Below, in pieces: positions 41,823 through 50,739 of a DNA stretch of 64,000 bases. The stretch lies in assembly GCF_019670125.1 (NCBI RefSeq), contig NZ_AP023033.1, positions 1,496,501 to 1,560,500 on the forward strand, in the 5' to 3' direction. Origin of the DNA: Agarivorans aestuarii (lineage in GTDB: Bacteria > Pseudomonadota > Gammaproteobacteria > Enterobacterales > Celerinatantimonadaceae). Made by a program: the position numbers and the translations under genes. How positions within the stretch are numbered: position 1 is the first letter of the stretch; each line of letters begins with the position of its first letter. The notes below the pieces were generated by a model. It saw only the letters and a program-made list of their open reading frames with translations. It did not search any database and was not told where the DNA came from.

Positions 41823-43259
41823 ATGTTAAAGCGCCACCAAGCTTCAAGGAAGGTTTCATCATCATTAGTGGCTTTGTTAAAGCCTTCGGCCATTGCGGTT
41901 CTAGCAACCGTTGCTTTGGCTAGCGGCGCAAATGCCGCTAACTTTACTGCCAGCAATGCCAGCCAGTTAAGTGCACGTTTGCAAGATGCAGCCAACAACG
42001 GCACCGGCGTAGATGTGATTACCATTCAAGGCAGCATATTTACCGACCAGCAAATTGATATTCAAACTCCGGTAACTATTCAAGGTGCAGCTGGGTTTCG
42101 CGTAAGCCGTATCATTCGTACTTCTGACGACGGTTTTCAACCCTTGTTTAATATTCAAAGCTCGAATGTGACTATTCGTAATTTGCTGCTAATTGATGAG
42201 AAAGGCCAAAACACTAATACCCAAGTGGCCAGTGAAGCAGGGAACGACCACTCAAATGCGCGCTTAATTAACATTCCTTACGAAGACGCTTACCAGCAAA
42301 TTGCTAACATCACCATCGAAAACAATACCTTTGAAAATACCGCTGTTGGTGTGGCGTCTTCAGGTTTAATTCCACGTAATTTGTCAATTACGAACAATGA
42401 CTTTATTAAAGTGAATCGCAGTGTCGAACTACTACGAGATGTTGGCCGGGTATACAACGTGTGGAATGTAAGTGCCAACAACGTAGTGCTTAACGGCGGA
42501 ACACTAAACATTTCAAATAACCGTATTCGTGGTAATCGAGTGCGTTTAGGGATCTCTGTAGATGCGGGCAACGACGGGGTTTACGTGCCGCCAAGCTTTA
42601 CCAATATTCCGTTTTTTGATGCAGCAGCCCGTGCTCAGTTTAGTGATAAACCGGTCGTGTTTGCCAATGGTTCGCAAGTTAACTCAAACACTGTAGAGGG
42701 AGCTAATGAGTTTGGCATTGCTTTGGCTACTGTGGCTAACGTAACTGTTGCGGGTAACACAGTGAGTACAACAGAAGATGATATTAACTCGTCTGACGAT
42801 ATCGAGAACAACTTCACAGCAGGCATCAATGTTGAACATAACAGCCGCGATATTGTGGTAGATAGCAATACTATTACCGTGGGTGCTTCAGGCAACTTTG
42901 CTACGGGTATTAACGTATTGGCCTTTCAAGATCACCACGCCCCGTTAAACCATGCTCAAGCTAGCAGCAACATAACTTTGGTTAGAAACATCTTTAAAGG
43001 AACTGGCGAGAATACCATTTTAGCCTTTGGCTTCTCTAACTTAGTAGTTGAAGACAACAATGCCTCGCAGTTTACAACGCGTAACCCTTACCAAGTAACG
43101 GCGTCTTTTTACAACGTGCCTTGTGGTTTAAGTACCAGCACAGCGCGCGGTACTAACAGCAATATTCGTTACAACCAAAGCTCGTTTAACGGCACCGGCA
43201 ATGCGCCGCAGTACTACGACAAAAACGGTAACGTTGTATCAGGTTATACTTGCCAATAG
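41823..43259 (+). CDS. Secreted parallel beta-helix protein
   Basis: Exported protein of 478 residues. A signal peptide (AIAVLATVALASGANA) leads into repeated short strands of the right-handed beta-helix type: VTIQGAAGFRV, NVTIRNLLLID, ITIENNTFEN, LSITNNDFIKV, VTVAGNTVST, IVVDSNTITV. Such folds occur in pectate, alginate and chondroitin lyases, but I see no certain catalytic signature, so the activity stays open. AAGGAG lies nine bases before the ATG at 41823; the ATG at 41814 abuts it. The PL6 lyase is convergent downstream. Confidence 0.75.
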   Translation: MLKRHQASRKVSSSLVALLKPSAIAVLATVALASGANAANFTASNASQLSARLQDAANNGTGVDVITIQGSIFTDQQIDIQTPVTIQGAAGFRVSRIIRTSDDGFQPLFNIQSSNVTIRNLLLIDEKGQNTNTQVASEAGNDHSNARLINIPYEDAYQQIANITIENNTFENTAVGVASSGLIPRNLSITNNDFIKVNRSVELLRDVGRVYNVWNVSANNVVLNGGTLNISNNRIRGNRVRLGISVDAGNDGVYVPPSFTNIPFFDAAARAQFSDKPVVFANGSQVNSNTVEGANEFGIALATVANVTVAGNTVSTTEDDINSSDDIENNFTAGINVEHNSRDIVVDSNTITVGASGNFATGINVLAFQDHHAPLNHAQASSNITLVRNIFKGTGENTILAFGFSNLVVEDNNASQFTTRNPYQVTASFYNVPCGLSTSTARGTNSNIRYNQSSFNGTGNAPQYYDKNGNVVSGYTCQ

Positions 43260-43274
43260 GCGTAGCTAAAATAG

Positions 43275-43303
43275 AAAAAGCAGCACCTAGGTGCTGCTTT
43301 TTT
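43275..43303. terminator. Bidirectional intrinsic terminator
   Basis: AAAAAGCAGCAC, loop CTAG, GTGCTGCTTTTTT lies between the convergent beta-helix (plus) and PL6 (minus) genes, with A-run and T-run for both directions. Confidence 0.9.
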
Positions 43304-43317
43304 GTTTTATTTTGCAG

Positions 43318-45996
43318 TTAGTCTTCGCGACTCATTAATCGAATGTCATCAAAAAAAGCTTCGCTAGCAGCATCTGGCGCTGCTGAATAGCTAAGTTTAA
43401 ACTCATCTATCCGCACTTCTAATTCGTCGTCAGTAAATTGCTCATGCGCATAAATTGCAGCGTCGTTGTAGCTTGCAGTGTCAATTTGCATATAAGCAAA
43501 TACCTCTACGCTACTATGTGCAGAAGAGTTAAAGCTTAACGTTACTTGTTTAAAACAGCTTTTAACGCTGCCTTGTGGTGCGTTGCTTAAGTCTTTCACG
43601 TGGGCAAAGGCTTGGGCGATTATTGCACCAGTGCTGTCTTTTGCACCGTAATGTAAGGTACTTAAAGAGCTATCACCTTTGTTGTCACAGTAATACAGCG
43701 AGTACTCTAACTCGGTGTTTAGTGGAATATTAGCAACGGTTTGGCTTAAACCTGGGGTGGCAGTAAAATCATGATTGCTGGCCGAGTTTTTGAAGCGGAT
43801 CCGCGCCGAACCACTACTAGTAGAGCCGCTGTCACTAAATGCGCTGTCGCCAGAGCTACCAACATCGCCTAAACCGGCACCACTATCTTCGTGTTGTACC
43901 CAAGCATCACTCGAGCCACTATTGCTGCGAAATTCACCTAAGTTTCCATCTACCAAATCGGTATCGGTGGTTACTGCGTCGGGCAGGCTTAAAGTCAGTA
44001 GCGCTTCGGTAGCATCGCCAGAGTTAAACTCGCTGCTTACCCATTTATAGTCATCGCCGGTAACTACGCCTGCTTGCTTTGCTATGTCACCCAAGGCCAG
44101 CTGATAACTGCCTTTTACAAAAGCCGATAGAGCGTATGGAGTATTAGCCTTTAACTGAATCGTTTGGCTTAAGCTGCTACTGCCACTAAGTTGGGCGCTA
44201 GCACTTCTCGAGAACGATTCACTCGCCTCGGCGATCTGAGCACCGTTGTTAGTCCAAGCGTTTAGCTCATCGTCAAAGGCAGGATTAATAATCTCTGCTT
44301 CTAACATGGTGGCTTGAGGCTTGCTGATTTGATAACTGCTTGGCCCTACATCAGCAAAACTCAGCGCTTTTAAACTAACGCTGCTTGTTAGCGGTTGATC
44401 TGCGCCAACGCTGCTTGGCTCGGTGCGGGTTTGCCCATCCATATCTAAATTAACGTCAGCAAAATCTCCTTTGTTGTAGTCACTTACTGCATCTAAGTTA
44501 GGCGAGCTATCCGAAGGGCGATATAGTTCATCTGTCCCTTTTTGTAAGTTTGCCGAGTAAAACTCGATGCCGGCAGTGCCTAACGGCACCGCGTCGTCAT
44601 CAGAAAAGGCCTGCCCGTGGAAGATGTTTCCTACCACGGTTGAATCAGGCAGCATGCCGCGCTCAGCTTGGGTAATCACCGGCCCAATGGCTTTATCGAT
44701 AAGGTTATTGGCCAAATAAACCGTTTTAGGCTGCTGCGGTTTGCCGCCGCCGTCAATATTTAAGCTGTTTACGCTATCAACAATGGTGTTGTTAGCTACG
44801 TGCACATTCTCTACTTGTTGGTAGCCGTTATCACCATCGCCCGCGCCGTCGTATCCCAATAATACTATGCCGCCGTGGTGGCTAGTATTTTGGTAGCGTG
44901 CGCCTTCGATGTAGTTATTCACTACCGAGTGGCCGTCGTCGGCAATACGAATGCCGCCAGCTAGTGGGTAGTCTTCACTTAAAATAAAGTTGTGTTCAAT
45001 TTTGTTGCTATTGCCGTGGCGGTTGGTTAACGAGCCATAACTATTGCGAATGGTATTGTAAGCAATAACGTTATTGGAACCTTTGTTAGAGATAACCTCG
45101 GCTTCACCTTGGATCCGCTCAAATACATTTCGCACAATAAATGAATTACCAGGGTAATGGTGGGTAAAGCTTAAACCGGTGCGAATAGCTTCATAATCGT
45201 TGTCGCTGCTTCCCGCATACATTTTGTTGTTGGCGGGCGGGCGATTAGCAATGTAGTTGTTATACACTACAATGCCTTGAGCAAGTTCGGCCAGTTTAGT
45301 GGCTTCATCCCAGCTATCATCTACCCAGCGGTTAAAAGAAATCATCGGGTTTTGCACGGTTTTACCGCTAATTACGCTATGGTCTAGCCATACATCTTTG
45401 CCGTATATATGTACCAAAATACCGTAGTCGTCTTGTGCTTTGGCATCAATAATCGCAATTTCACTAATTCGGCAATTGTGGCATAAATCGTTGGTACCAA
45501 AACGGGTAGCAATTAAGTTGCTTCCGTATTCCACGCCATCAAAAATTAGCCCTTGCAACTGGGCATAACTGCCGCCCATGTTTATCGCTACGTCACCGCC
45601 TTTTAAGATGGCCTTGCCAGGATTTTCGGCAGCTACTTTAATAGGCTGCTCCAAGGTGCCATTGCCACCAAAACTAAGTTGAAAATCGCCACTGTATTCA
45701 CCGTCGGCTAAACAAAGCGTGGTACCTGCGTCCATTTCTTTAGAAGCTGCATCTGCTAAGGCCGAAGTGGAAGAAAACACCTGAGTACAGTTTACGCTAG
45801 CAACAGTTAGCACACCTTCTGGTAGGCCAAAGTTAGGCTCGTTTGGGGTGGGATCTGGGTCAACTGGTGGATCAACAATTACCGGCGGGTCCACGGGTTC
45901 TGTTGGGTCTAGCGGTGTGGCAGGGGAGTCGCTACTGCTATTACATCCAACAACTATTAAGCCAAGAACAACTGGCAGGTACTTCTTAAAGTACAT
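43318..45996 (-). CDS. PL6 (chondroitinase B-type) alginate lyase lipoprotein
   Basis: Large surface lipoprotein (892 residues, lipid Cys18 in IVVGCNS) with a Pro/Asp-rich linker (27-55), a PL6 beta-helix domain (about 60-560) and two C-terminal beta-sandwich, carbohydrate-binding-like regions (about 575-890). The catalytic Lys and Arg of the chondroitinase B family match Lys305 in EVISNKGSNN and Arg326 in SLTNRHGNS, 21 residues apart as in the family. Given the PL7 lyase in the same window, alginate (polyMG or polyG) is the likeliest substrate; dermatan sulfate is the alternative. Confidence 0.9.
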   Translation of the reverse strand: MYFKKYLPVVLGLIVVGCNSSSDSPATPLDPTEPVDPPVIVDPPVDPDPTPNEPNFGLPEGVLTVASVNCTQVFSSTSALADAASKEMDAGTTLCLADGEYSGDFQLSFGGNGTLEQPIKVAAENPGKAILKGGDVAINMGGSYAQLQGLIFDGVEYGSNLIATRFGTNDLCHNCRISEIAIIDAKAQDDYGILVHIYGKDVWLDHSVISGKTVQNPMISFNRWVDDSWDEATKLAELAQGIVVYNNYIANRPPANNKMYAGSSDNDYEAIRTGLSFTHHYPGNSFIVRNVFERIQGEAEVISNKGSNNVIAYNTIRNSYGSLTNRHGNSNKIEHNFILSEDYPLAGGIRIADDGHSVVNNYIEGARYQNTSHHGGIVLLGYDGAGDGDNGYQQVENVHVANNTIVDSVNSLNIDGGGKPQQPKTVYLANNLIDKAIGPVITQAERGMLPDSTVVGNIFHGQAFSDDDAVPLGTAGIEFYSANLQKGTDELYRPSDSSPNLDAVSDYNKGDFADVNLDMDGQTRTEPSSVGADQPLTSSVSLKALSFADVGPSSYQISKPQATMLEAEIINPAFDDELNAWTNNGAQIAEASESFSRSASAQLSGSSSLSQTIQLKANTPYALSAFVKGSYQLALGDIAKQAGVVTGDDYKWVSSEFNSGDATEALLTLSLPDAVTTDTDLVDGNLGEFRSNSGSSDAWVQHEDSGAGLGDVGSSGDSAFSDSGSTSSGSARIRFKNSASNHDFTATPGLSQTVANIPLNTELEYSLYYCDNKGDSSLSTLHYGAKDSTGAIIAQAFAHVKDLSNAPQGSVKSCFKQVTLSFNSSAHSSVEVFAYMQIDTASYNDAAIYAHEQFTDDELEVRIDEFKLSYSAAPDAASEAFFDDIRLMSRED

Positions 45997-46416
45997 GGGA
46001 TCTCCTTTTCACTGTTTGTTAATGGTAAGCGGGTAAAGCAATAAGCGACATTTTACTCAATAGTTATCAATAAAAAGTGATAGCATTAATATGTTTTAAT
46101 AATACATATAAAGATTTGGTGATTAAGCGCGGGTTATTAAGCCTTTAGATGAAAGCTTCGTTCATGCTTAGTTGCAAGCTTACTCAAATATCTCTCTTTA
46201 TAAGTAGTACAAAATGTGTGGGGTTGAGTTGAAAGACTAAGGCGGGTGGGTAGTTATAAGCGCTTGAGACTTAAGTGACTCAGAGCCCTGTTATTCAGTT
46301 CCTTCTTTTTGCAAGGGCTTGCATCTTTTTATGCTGATGTTTTTGTTACTTTTCGAGCAAGGTGGCTGATGTGATTGCGGAAAGGTGATAACTTAGTTTC
46401 ATAAAATGTGTGATAG
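45997..46416. other. Promoter region of the PL6 lyase gene
   Basis: About 420 bases with no convincing coding frame. It must hold the minus-strand lyase promoter; a ribosome site AAAGGAG lies before its ATG. No recognisable operator or repeat was seen until the palindrome at 46417. Confidence 0.45.
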
Positions 46417-46454
46417 GAGGAAAAATTCCTTGTTTAAACAAGGGAGTTTTCCTC
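46417..46454 (+). promoter_or_regulatory. Long palindrome upstream of the ankyrin gene
   Basis: GAGGAAAA (46417-46424) pairs with TTTTCCTC (46447-46454) around the perfect 16-bp palindrome CCTTGTTTAAACAAGG (46428-46443). It ends 36 bases before the ankyrin gene start. It could be an operator, a terminator for transcripts entering from the left, or a leader-RNA hairpin. Confidence 0.5.
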
Positions 46455-46490
46455 TTGATAAACTGTTAGAGCCAAAGTAAATCATCAACA

Positions 46491-47477
46491 ATGAAGTATA
46501 TAATTGCATTTTTATTATTCAGTTTATCTCTAAAAGCATTTCCAGAAGATATGTCTTTAGAGGAAATAGGCCCAGGGGAGTATATTATCCATTACTGGTA
46601 TGGGCTCCCTATAGTTGTCTATAAGAGAACACCAGATCAGATAGAAAAACTGATAGCGAAAAATGCGAATGGAAATCCTTATAAGCTATTCCTAGCATCA
46701 AAGCAGTATGCATTCTCTAATAGCAGCAAAAAAGCATCCGTACTATATCACTCAACTAAATATTTGGATCAAAGGCCACTGCGGTCAGTCAGAGAAGATA
46801 TTCTAGTTATGCTGGGAGTCGGTTCAGGTTTTGGGTGCGCGCTTAACTTTAAAGAAAAAGACAGTGAGTTTCTTGATGGATGTTCTGACGCATCTTATGG
46901 TTTAGATGGCCGAATAATTAATAAATCCGATCGAGAAGCTTATGATATCTTTATTCCACCACACCAAATAAAAAATAATCATTTAATTCTAGGTAGCGGG
47001 GATATCAGTAAGGATCAGGTTATAGACTTCTCACCTCAGATACAAAAAATGAAGGTAAGTAAAGGCGAGAAGCTACTCCTAGCATTGCAGTGGAACAAGC
47101 AAAAATATGCATTAAAACTTATCAATCGTGAGACTGTTAAAACCAGAACAAGAACAAATGCAACACCTCTCCATATAGCCTCTGGAAGGTCAGATATTAT
47201 CATTATTCGTTCAATGATTGAGTCAGGTTCAGATGTTAACGCGCTCACAAATGAAGGCTGGAGTCCTTTACATTTCGCTATTCTAACTGAGCAGCATCAG
47301 AATGCTGCTTATCTGATATCTCAAGGTGCAAAGACCAATGCGTTTTGCGTAAATACAACCTGTGCAGAATCAGCGTTAGAGTTTCTTGTCTCTAGGTACC
47401 CCGATATGTCCATGTCCAAAGCAAAAGAAACCATCGATTCACTGCACAACAAGGCTCTAACAAGTAAATCCAGGTGA
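46491..47477 (+). CDS. Exported ankyrin-repeat protein
   Basis: A 328-residue protein with an N-terminal signal peptide (KYIIAFLLFSLSLKAFPED), a central part of unknown fold with two cysteines (GSGFGCALNF, EFLDGCSDAS), and about two ankyrin repeats near the end (TPLHIASGRSDIIIIRSMIESGSDVNAL and SPLHFAILTEQHQNAAYLISQGAKTNAF). Function unknown; ankyrin repeats imply a protein partner. AT-rich with a weak ribosome site, it looks acquired. A hairpin overlaps its stop codon. Confidence 0.72.
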   Translation: MKYIIAFLLFSLSLKAFPEDMSLEEIGPGEYIIHYWYGLPIVVYKRTPDQIEKLIAKNANGNPYKLFLASKQYAFSNSSKKASVLYHSTKYLDQRPLRSVREDILVMLGVGSGFGCALNFKEKDSEFLDGCSDASYGLDGRIINKSDREAYDIFIPPHQIKNNHLILGSGDISKDQVIDFSPQIQKMKVSKGEKLLLALQWNKQKYALKLINRETVKTRTRTNATPLHIASGRSDIIIIRSMIESGSDVNALTNEGWSPLHFAILTEQHQNAAYLISQGAKTNAFCVNTTCAESALEFLVSRYPDMSMSKAKETIDSLHNKALTSKSR

Positions 47478-47494
47478 CGCCTACGGCGCACCTG
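47471..47494 (+). terminator. GC-rich hairpin across the stop codon
   Basis: CAGGTG-A-CGCC, loop TAC, GGCG-CACCTG gives a ten-bp stem with one bulge that includes the ankyrin gene's TGA. It lacks a T-run. ACGCCT and AGGCGT nearby offer a competing fold. Confidence 0.45.
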
Positions 47495-47755
47495 ATTTAG
47501 GCGTTATAACCGAGCTGTATGGAATTAACAAATTGAACCACTGGTTATGCCTATGATTGCTCACTATGAGGAAGTACTAACTGAAACTACTAGTGGCTTT
47601 GAAGCGTTCGAGTAAGAGGGGTAGTAGATAACGGGTCAACCAAATCGAACAGTTTAGTTGGTCCGATTCAGTAGACACTTCATTCAAACAAGGCGAGGTG
47701 TTTAAACCAGCTTCTACAAGTGTCAAAAGTAACAGCATAGCTCCAAGGAAGGAAA

Positions 47756-48010
47756 ATGAATAACAGCGAAAAAATAGCAGTACTCGAAAAGAAGGTCACT
47801 AGAGTGACTTGGATAGAATCACCTGGTCCGATTATGTTTGGCTTAGGTCTATATGGAAAATTTGGGGCAGGGGGAAATGCTTTTCACCCTCTTCTTAATG
47901 ATGCGACAGTGGTAACCTCCCTGTTGGTTATTGGTGGATTAATCATGATTTGGGGTGGTTATAATATCTTCACTCTTAAACGGCAGCTGAATCGGCTAAC
48001 TAAAGCGTGA
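47756..48010 (+). CDS. Small two-helix membrane protein
   Basis: An 84-residue protein, not recognised. A charged N-terminus (SEKIAVLEKKVTRVTW) precedes two hydrophobic segments (about 25-35 weak, and 55-72 VVTSLLVIGGLIMIWGGYNIF) and ends with a basic tail (LKRQLNRLTKA). AAGGAAGG precedes the ATG, which supports translation. It lies in a small AT-rich patch with the ankyrin gene and another tiny membrane protein. Confidence 0.6.
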   Translation: MNNSEKIAVLEKKVTRVTWIESPGPIMFGLGLYGKFGAGGNAFHPLLNDATVVTSLLVIGGLIMIWGGYNIFTLKRQLNRLTKA

Positions 48011-48119
48011 AGAGATAATTTCAAGCAACAGTTTCGTTATGCACTGTTCCTACTTGTAGACAAATACGAACATTGGCTTGTTAGTACTTTCGGTCGTAGT
48101 TGTATAAAAAGGTTAGTAC

Positions 48120-48371
48120 ATGGAAGTGACTATAGATTTGATCATCTGTGGAGTGTTGTTCCTAATGGGAGTACACGCTATCTATACGGGAAAAACTCGG
48201 TTCGAGTTTGGTCTTACTAATGGGCAATCTGGCTCTCGAATGGAGTTCGTTTCTTCTAAGTCTGCCTTGTTAGAAGGCACTCGTGCAAGAATAGTGGGGG
48301 CTGCGGTGGCAGTATTTGCGATTCTTTTTTACCTGTCTAGTGAGAGAGGCGAAGTGTTATTTGTGTTGTAA
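48120..48371 (+). CDS. Small two-helix membrane protein
   Basis: An 83-residue protein with two predicted membrane helices (about 5-22, IDLIICGVLFLMGVHAIYTG; 57-73, VGAAVAVFAILFYL) separated by a polar loop. No family was recognised. AAGG lies seven to ten bases upstream of the ATG. It is followed by a bidirectional terminator. Confidence 0.58.
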   Translation: MEVTIDLIICGVLFLMGVHAIYTGKTRFEFGLTNGQSGSRMEFVSSKSALLEGTRARIVGAAVAVFAILFYLSSERGEVLFVL

Positions 48372-48392
48372 ACAGGCTTTAAGTCGCTAAGT

Positions 48393-48427
48393 AAAAAAGC
48401 CGTTTACCCTTGGATAAACGGCTTTTT
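48393..48427. terminator. Bidirectional intrinsic terminator
   Basis: AAAAAAGCCGTTTA and TAAACGGCTTTTT form a strong stem between the small membrane protein gene (plus) and putP (minus), with T-runs in both directions. Confidence 0.9.
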
Positions 48428-48462
48428 GTTTAGCTGTATTTAACTGCCTTGTGGTTATCGGC

Positions 48463-49959
48463 TTAGTCTAATTCTACCAGCTGTTTTTCGTATTTAGCGT
48501 GAATGCTATGAATTGCTGGTGTTGCGCCACCTGTGGCTTTGCTCACTGCAATAATGGCAATGCTGGCGAAGAGGAAGCCGGGAACAATTTCATAAATGTC
48601 GAACAAGCCGCCACTTAATTGTTTCCACACTACTACGGTTACGCCGCCTAACACTACGCCGGCTAGTGCGCCGTTGCGGTTCATGTCTTTCCAGAACAAG
48701 CTAAGTAGTAGTGCAGGGCCAAAGGCTGCGCCAAATCCTGCCCATGCGTAAGACACCAAGCCTAGTACCGAGCTTTCTGGGTTCATGGCCAGCATTAAAG
48801 CCACTATCGACAATGCGACTACGGCGATACGGCCAACCTTAACAATCTCTTGTTGGCTGGCTTGCGGGCGAAAGACTTGTTTGTAGAAGTCTTCGGCTAA
48901 GGCAGACGACGATACTAACAGTTGTGAGTCGGCAGTACTCATAATCGCGGCCAAAATAGCTGCTAATAGTATGCCGGCAATTACTGGGTGGAAAATGGCA
49001 TTTACCAACAGCATAAAGATGGTTTCGCCATCTTTAATATTGCCACCTAGGTGAGAATCTACATACACAATACCCACTACACCAATGAGCAGCGCGCCAG
49101 CCATAGAAAGAGCTGTCCAAGTTACTGCGATACGGCGAGCGGTGCCGATGTCTTTGTTGCTGCGGGTAGCCTGAAAACGCGCCAAAATATGTGGCTGACC
49201 AAAGTAACCTAAACCCCAAGCCACTAGCGAGATAATGGCAATGGCCGATAAAGGCTCGCCTTTTACGTCGGTCCAAAGGTTTAGTAGTTCTGGGTTTTTA
49301 AGGGTGAGGGCTTGGCTTAGGTCGCCAAAGGAGCCTTCCATTGCGGCAATTGGCACGATCATTAAGGCCGCGGCCATCAATAAACCTTGCACTAAGTCGG
49401 TCCACGATACTGCTAAAAAGCCACCAAACAAGGTATAAGACACCACACAAATGGTGCCGACAATAACTGCTGTGGTGTAGTCTAAGCCAAATACTGTTTC
49501 AAACAGTTTGCCGCCAGCCACTAAGCCAGAGCTGGTGTAGAACAAGAAAAACAGCAAGATAAAGAAGGCAGAGATTGATTGCAGTAATTTAGATTTATCT
49601 TCAAAACGGCGCGCAAAAAACTCAGGAATGGTTAGCGCGTTGTTCACCACAATAGAGTAGGTGCGCAGGCGTTTGGCACAAATCAGCCAGTTTAACCAGG
49701 TGCCTACAAGCAAGCCGCCAGCTAACCAGAAGGCTTCGATACCCGCAGCATAAGCGTAACCCGGTAAGCCAAGCAGCAACCAGCCACTCATGTCTGAGGC
49801 GCCAGCCGATAAGGCTGCTGGCCATGGGCCTAATGAGCGACCACCTAAGAAGTAATCTTCTGAGTTGGCGGTGCGTTTATAGGCGTAAATGCCAATTGAT
49901 AGCATAACGATTAGATAGGCTATAAATGTAGCACTGATAGCAAAGCTATTTTCAATCAT
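48463..49959 (-). CDS. putP: Sodium/proline symporter
   Basis: Inner-membrane Na+/proline symporter of the SSS family, 498 residues with about 13 helices. Characteristic PutP segments are DYFLGGRSLGPWPAALSAGASDMSGWLLLGLPG (about 33-65), GYFGQPHILARFQATRS and AAILAAIMSTADSQLLVSSS. It imports proline, the substrate of PutA encoded upstream on the same strand; the cluster order regulator, putA, ALDH-like protein, putP supports the assignment. AGGAAAAAGGA precedes the ATG. Confidence 0.95.
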   Translation of the reverse strand: MIENSFAISATFIAYLIVMLSIGIYAYKRTANSEDYFLGGRSLGPWPAALSAGASDMSGWLLLGLPGYAYAAGIEAFWLAGGLLVGTWLNWLICAKRLRTYSIVVNNALTIPEFFARRFEDKSKLLQSISAFFILLFFLFYTSSGLVAGGKLFETVFGLDYTTAVIVGTICVVSYTLFGGFLAVSWTDLVQGLLMAAALMIVPIAAMEGSFGDLSQALTLKNPELLNLWTDVKGEPLSAIAIISLVAWGLGYFGQPHILARFQATRSNKDIGTARRIAVTWTALSMAGALLIGVVGIVYVDSHLGGNIKDGETIFMLLVNAIFHPVIAGILLAAILAAIMSTADSQLLVSSSALAEDFYKQVFRPQASQQEIVKVGRIAVVALSIVALMLAMNPESSVLGLVSYAWAGFGAAFGPALLLSLFWKDMNRNGALAGVVLGGVTVVVWKQLSGGLFDIYEIVPGFLFASIAIIAVSKATGGATPAIHSIHAKYEKQLVELD

Positions 49960-50039
49960 TCCTTTTTCCTTTTATTGCTGAGTTCAGCATGTTGGTTTAT
50001 TTGGGTTGTCGCTGCTAATGGCTAACCAGGCCCTTAGGT

Positions 50040-50738
50040 TTATTCGCCGCTGCCTAGCTCAAGCAAGCTGGCGTTACCACCAACGGCGGTAATGTTTATG
50101 GTTCGTGTGCGCTCGGTAATAAAGCGCAAACAAAGTGTTGGTTCACTGAGTTGGCTAAGGTTGCGCATATCGGTTTCATATACGAACTGCGCAAGTTGGC
50201 CATCTCGCTCTGCTGCCAACTGGTTGTAGTGGATGCAATTTTGCTTAGTGCCTGCTAATGCAATGCCCGCAACCAAGCTGTTTTGTGCAATCTCCGGCCC
50301 CAAGCTATAAGCCAAGGGCTGTGACACTCTATCCGGGCAGCCTGCACGCAGTAGGTCGCTCAGCATTTCGTCTATCGGGCTATTTGCTGCACAACAAATA
50401 ACGGTGTTACCAGCCACTAACGCTGCGGCCATTAAACCTACTAGGGCTTCGTTGCTGGCTGTTTCATCGGCCACCAACAAAAAACAGCCACGGCCAGCGG
50501 TATATAGCTGGTTGCTTTCGCCCGTAGGCCCTTGTAGCTCATGCTCGTTAGCAATAAGCGCTAGGGCTTGTTGGCATTGAAAACGGATCATTGCTGCACA
50601 TTCGTTGTAGCTTTGGTCTCGTTGGCCAAGCAGTTGTGCCCAAGCGAGTAGTAACTCACTACGTTGAGCCACTGTTTGTTGCTGCCAAGCATCTTGCACT
50701 GCAAGACTTTGTTTTAATACTTTGTTAGTCGTGGTCAT
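50040..50738 (-). CDS. Separate PutA C-terminal ALDH-like domain protein
   Basis: A 232-residue protein resembling the extra aldehyde-dehydrogenase-superfamily domain found at the C-terminus of long PutA proteins: QDAWQQQTVAQRSELLLAWA and an ALDH-type ALVGLMAAALVAGNTVICC segment, and a closing motif ITAVGGNASLLELG like the conserved C-terminal motif of those PutAs (NTAAGGNA type). It lacks a catalytic Cys-containing ALDH motif. In long PutAs this domain caps the oligomerisation and channelling surface. Its ATG at 50738 is one base after the PutA stop, in another frame, behind GGAG. It may complement the short PutA in trans. Confidence 0.75.
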   Translation of the reverse strand: MTTTNKVLKQSLAVQDAWQQQTVAQRSELLLAWAQLLGQRDQSYNECAAMIRFQCQQALALIANEHELQGPTGESNQLYTAGRGCFLLVADETASNEALVGLMAAALVAGNTVICCAANSPIDEMLSDLLRAGCPDRVSQPLAYSLGPEIAQNSLVAGIALAGTKQNCIHYNQLAAERDGQLAQFVYETDMRNLSQLSEPTLCLRFITERTRTINITAVGGNASLLELGSGE

Positions 50739-50739
50739 A

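Noticed and set aside
47547-47612. A 22-codon frame beginning MPMIAHYEEV after the ankyrin gene
   Set aside because: Too short, without ribosome site, and ending at once; it may be a decayed fragment but cannot be supported as a gene.
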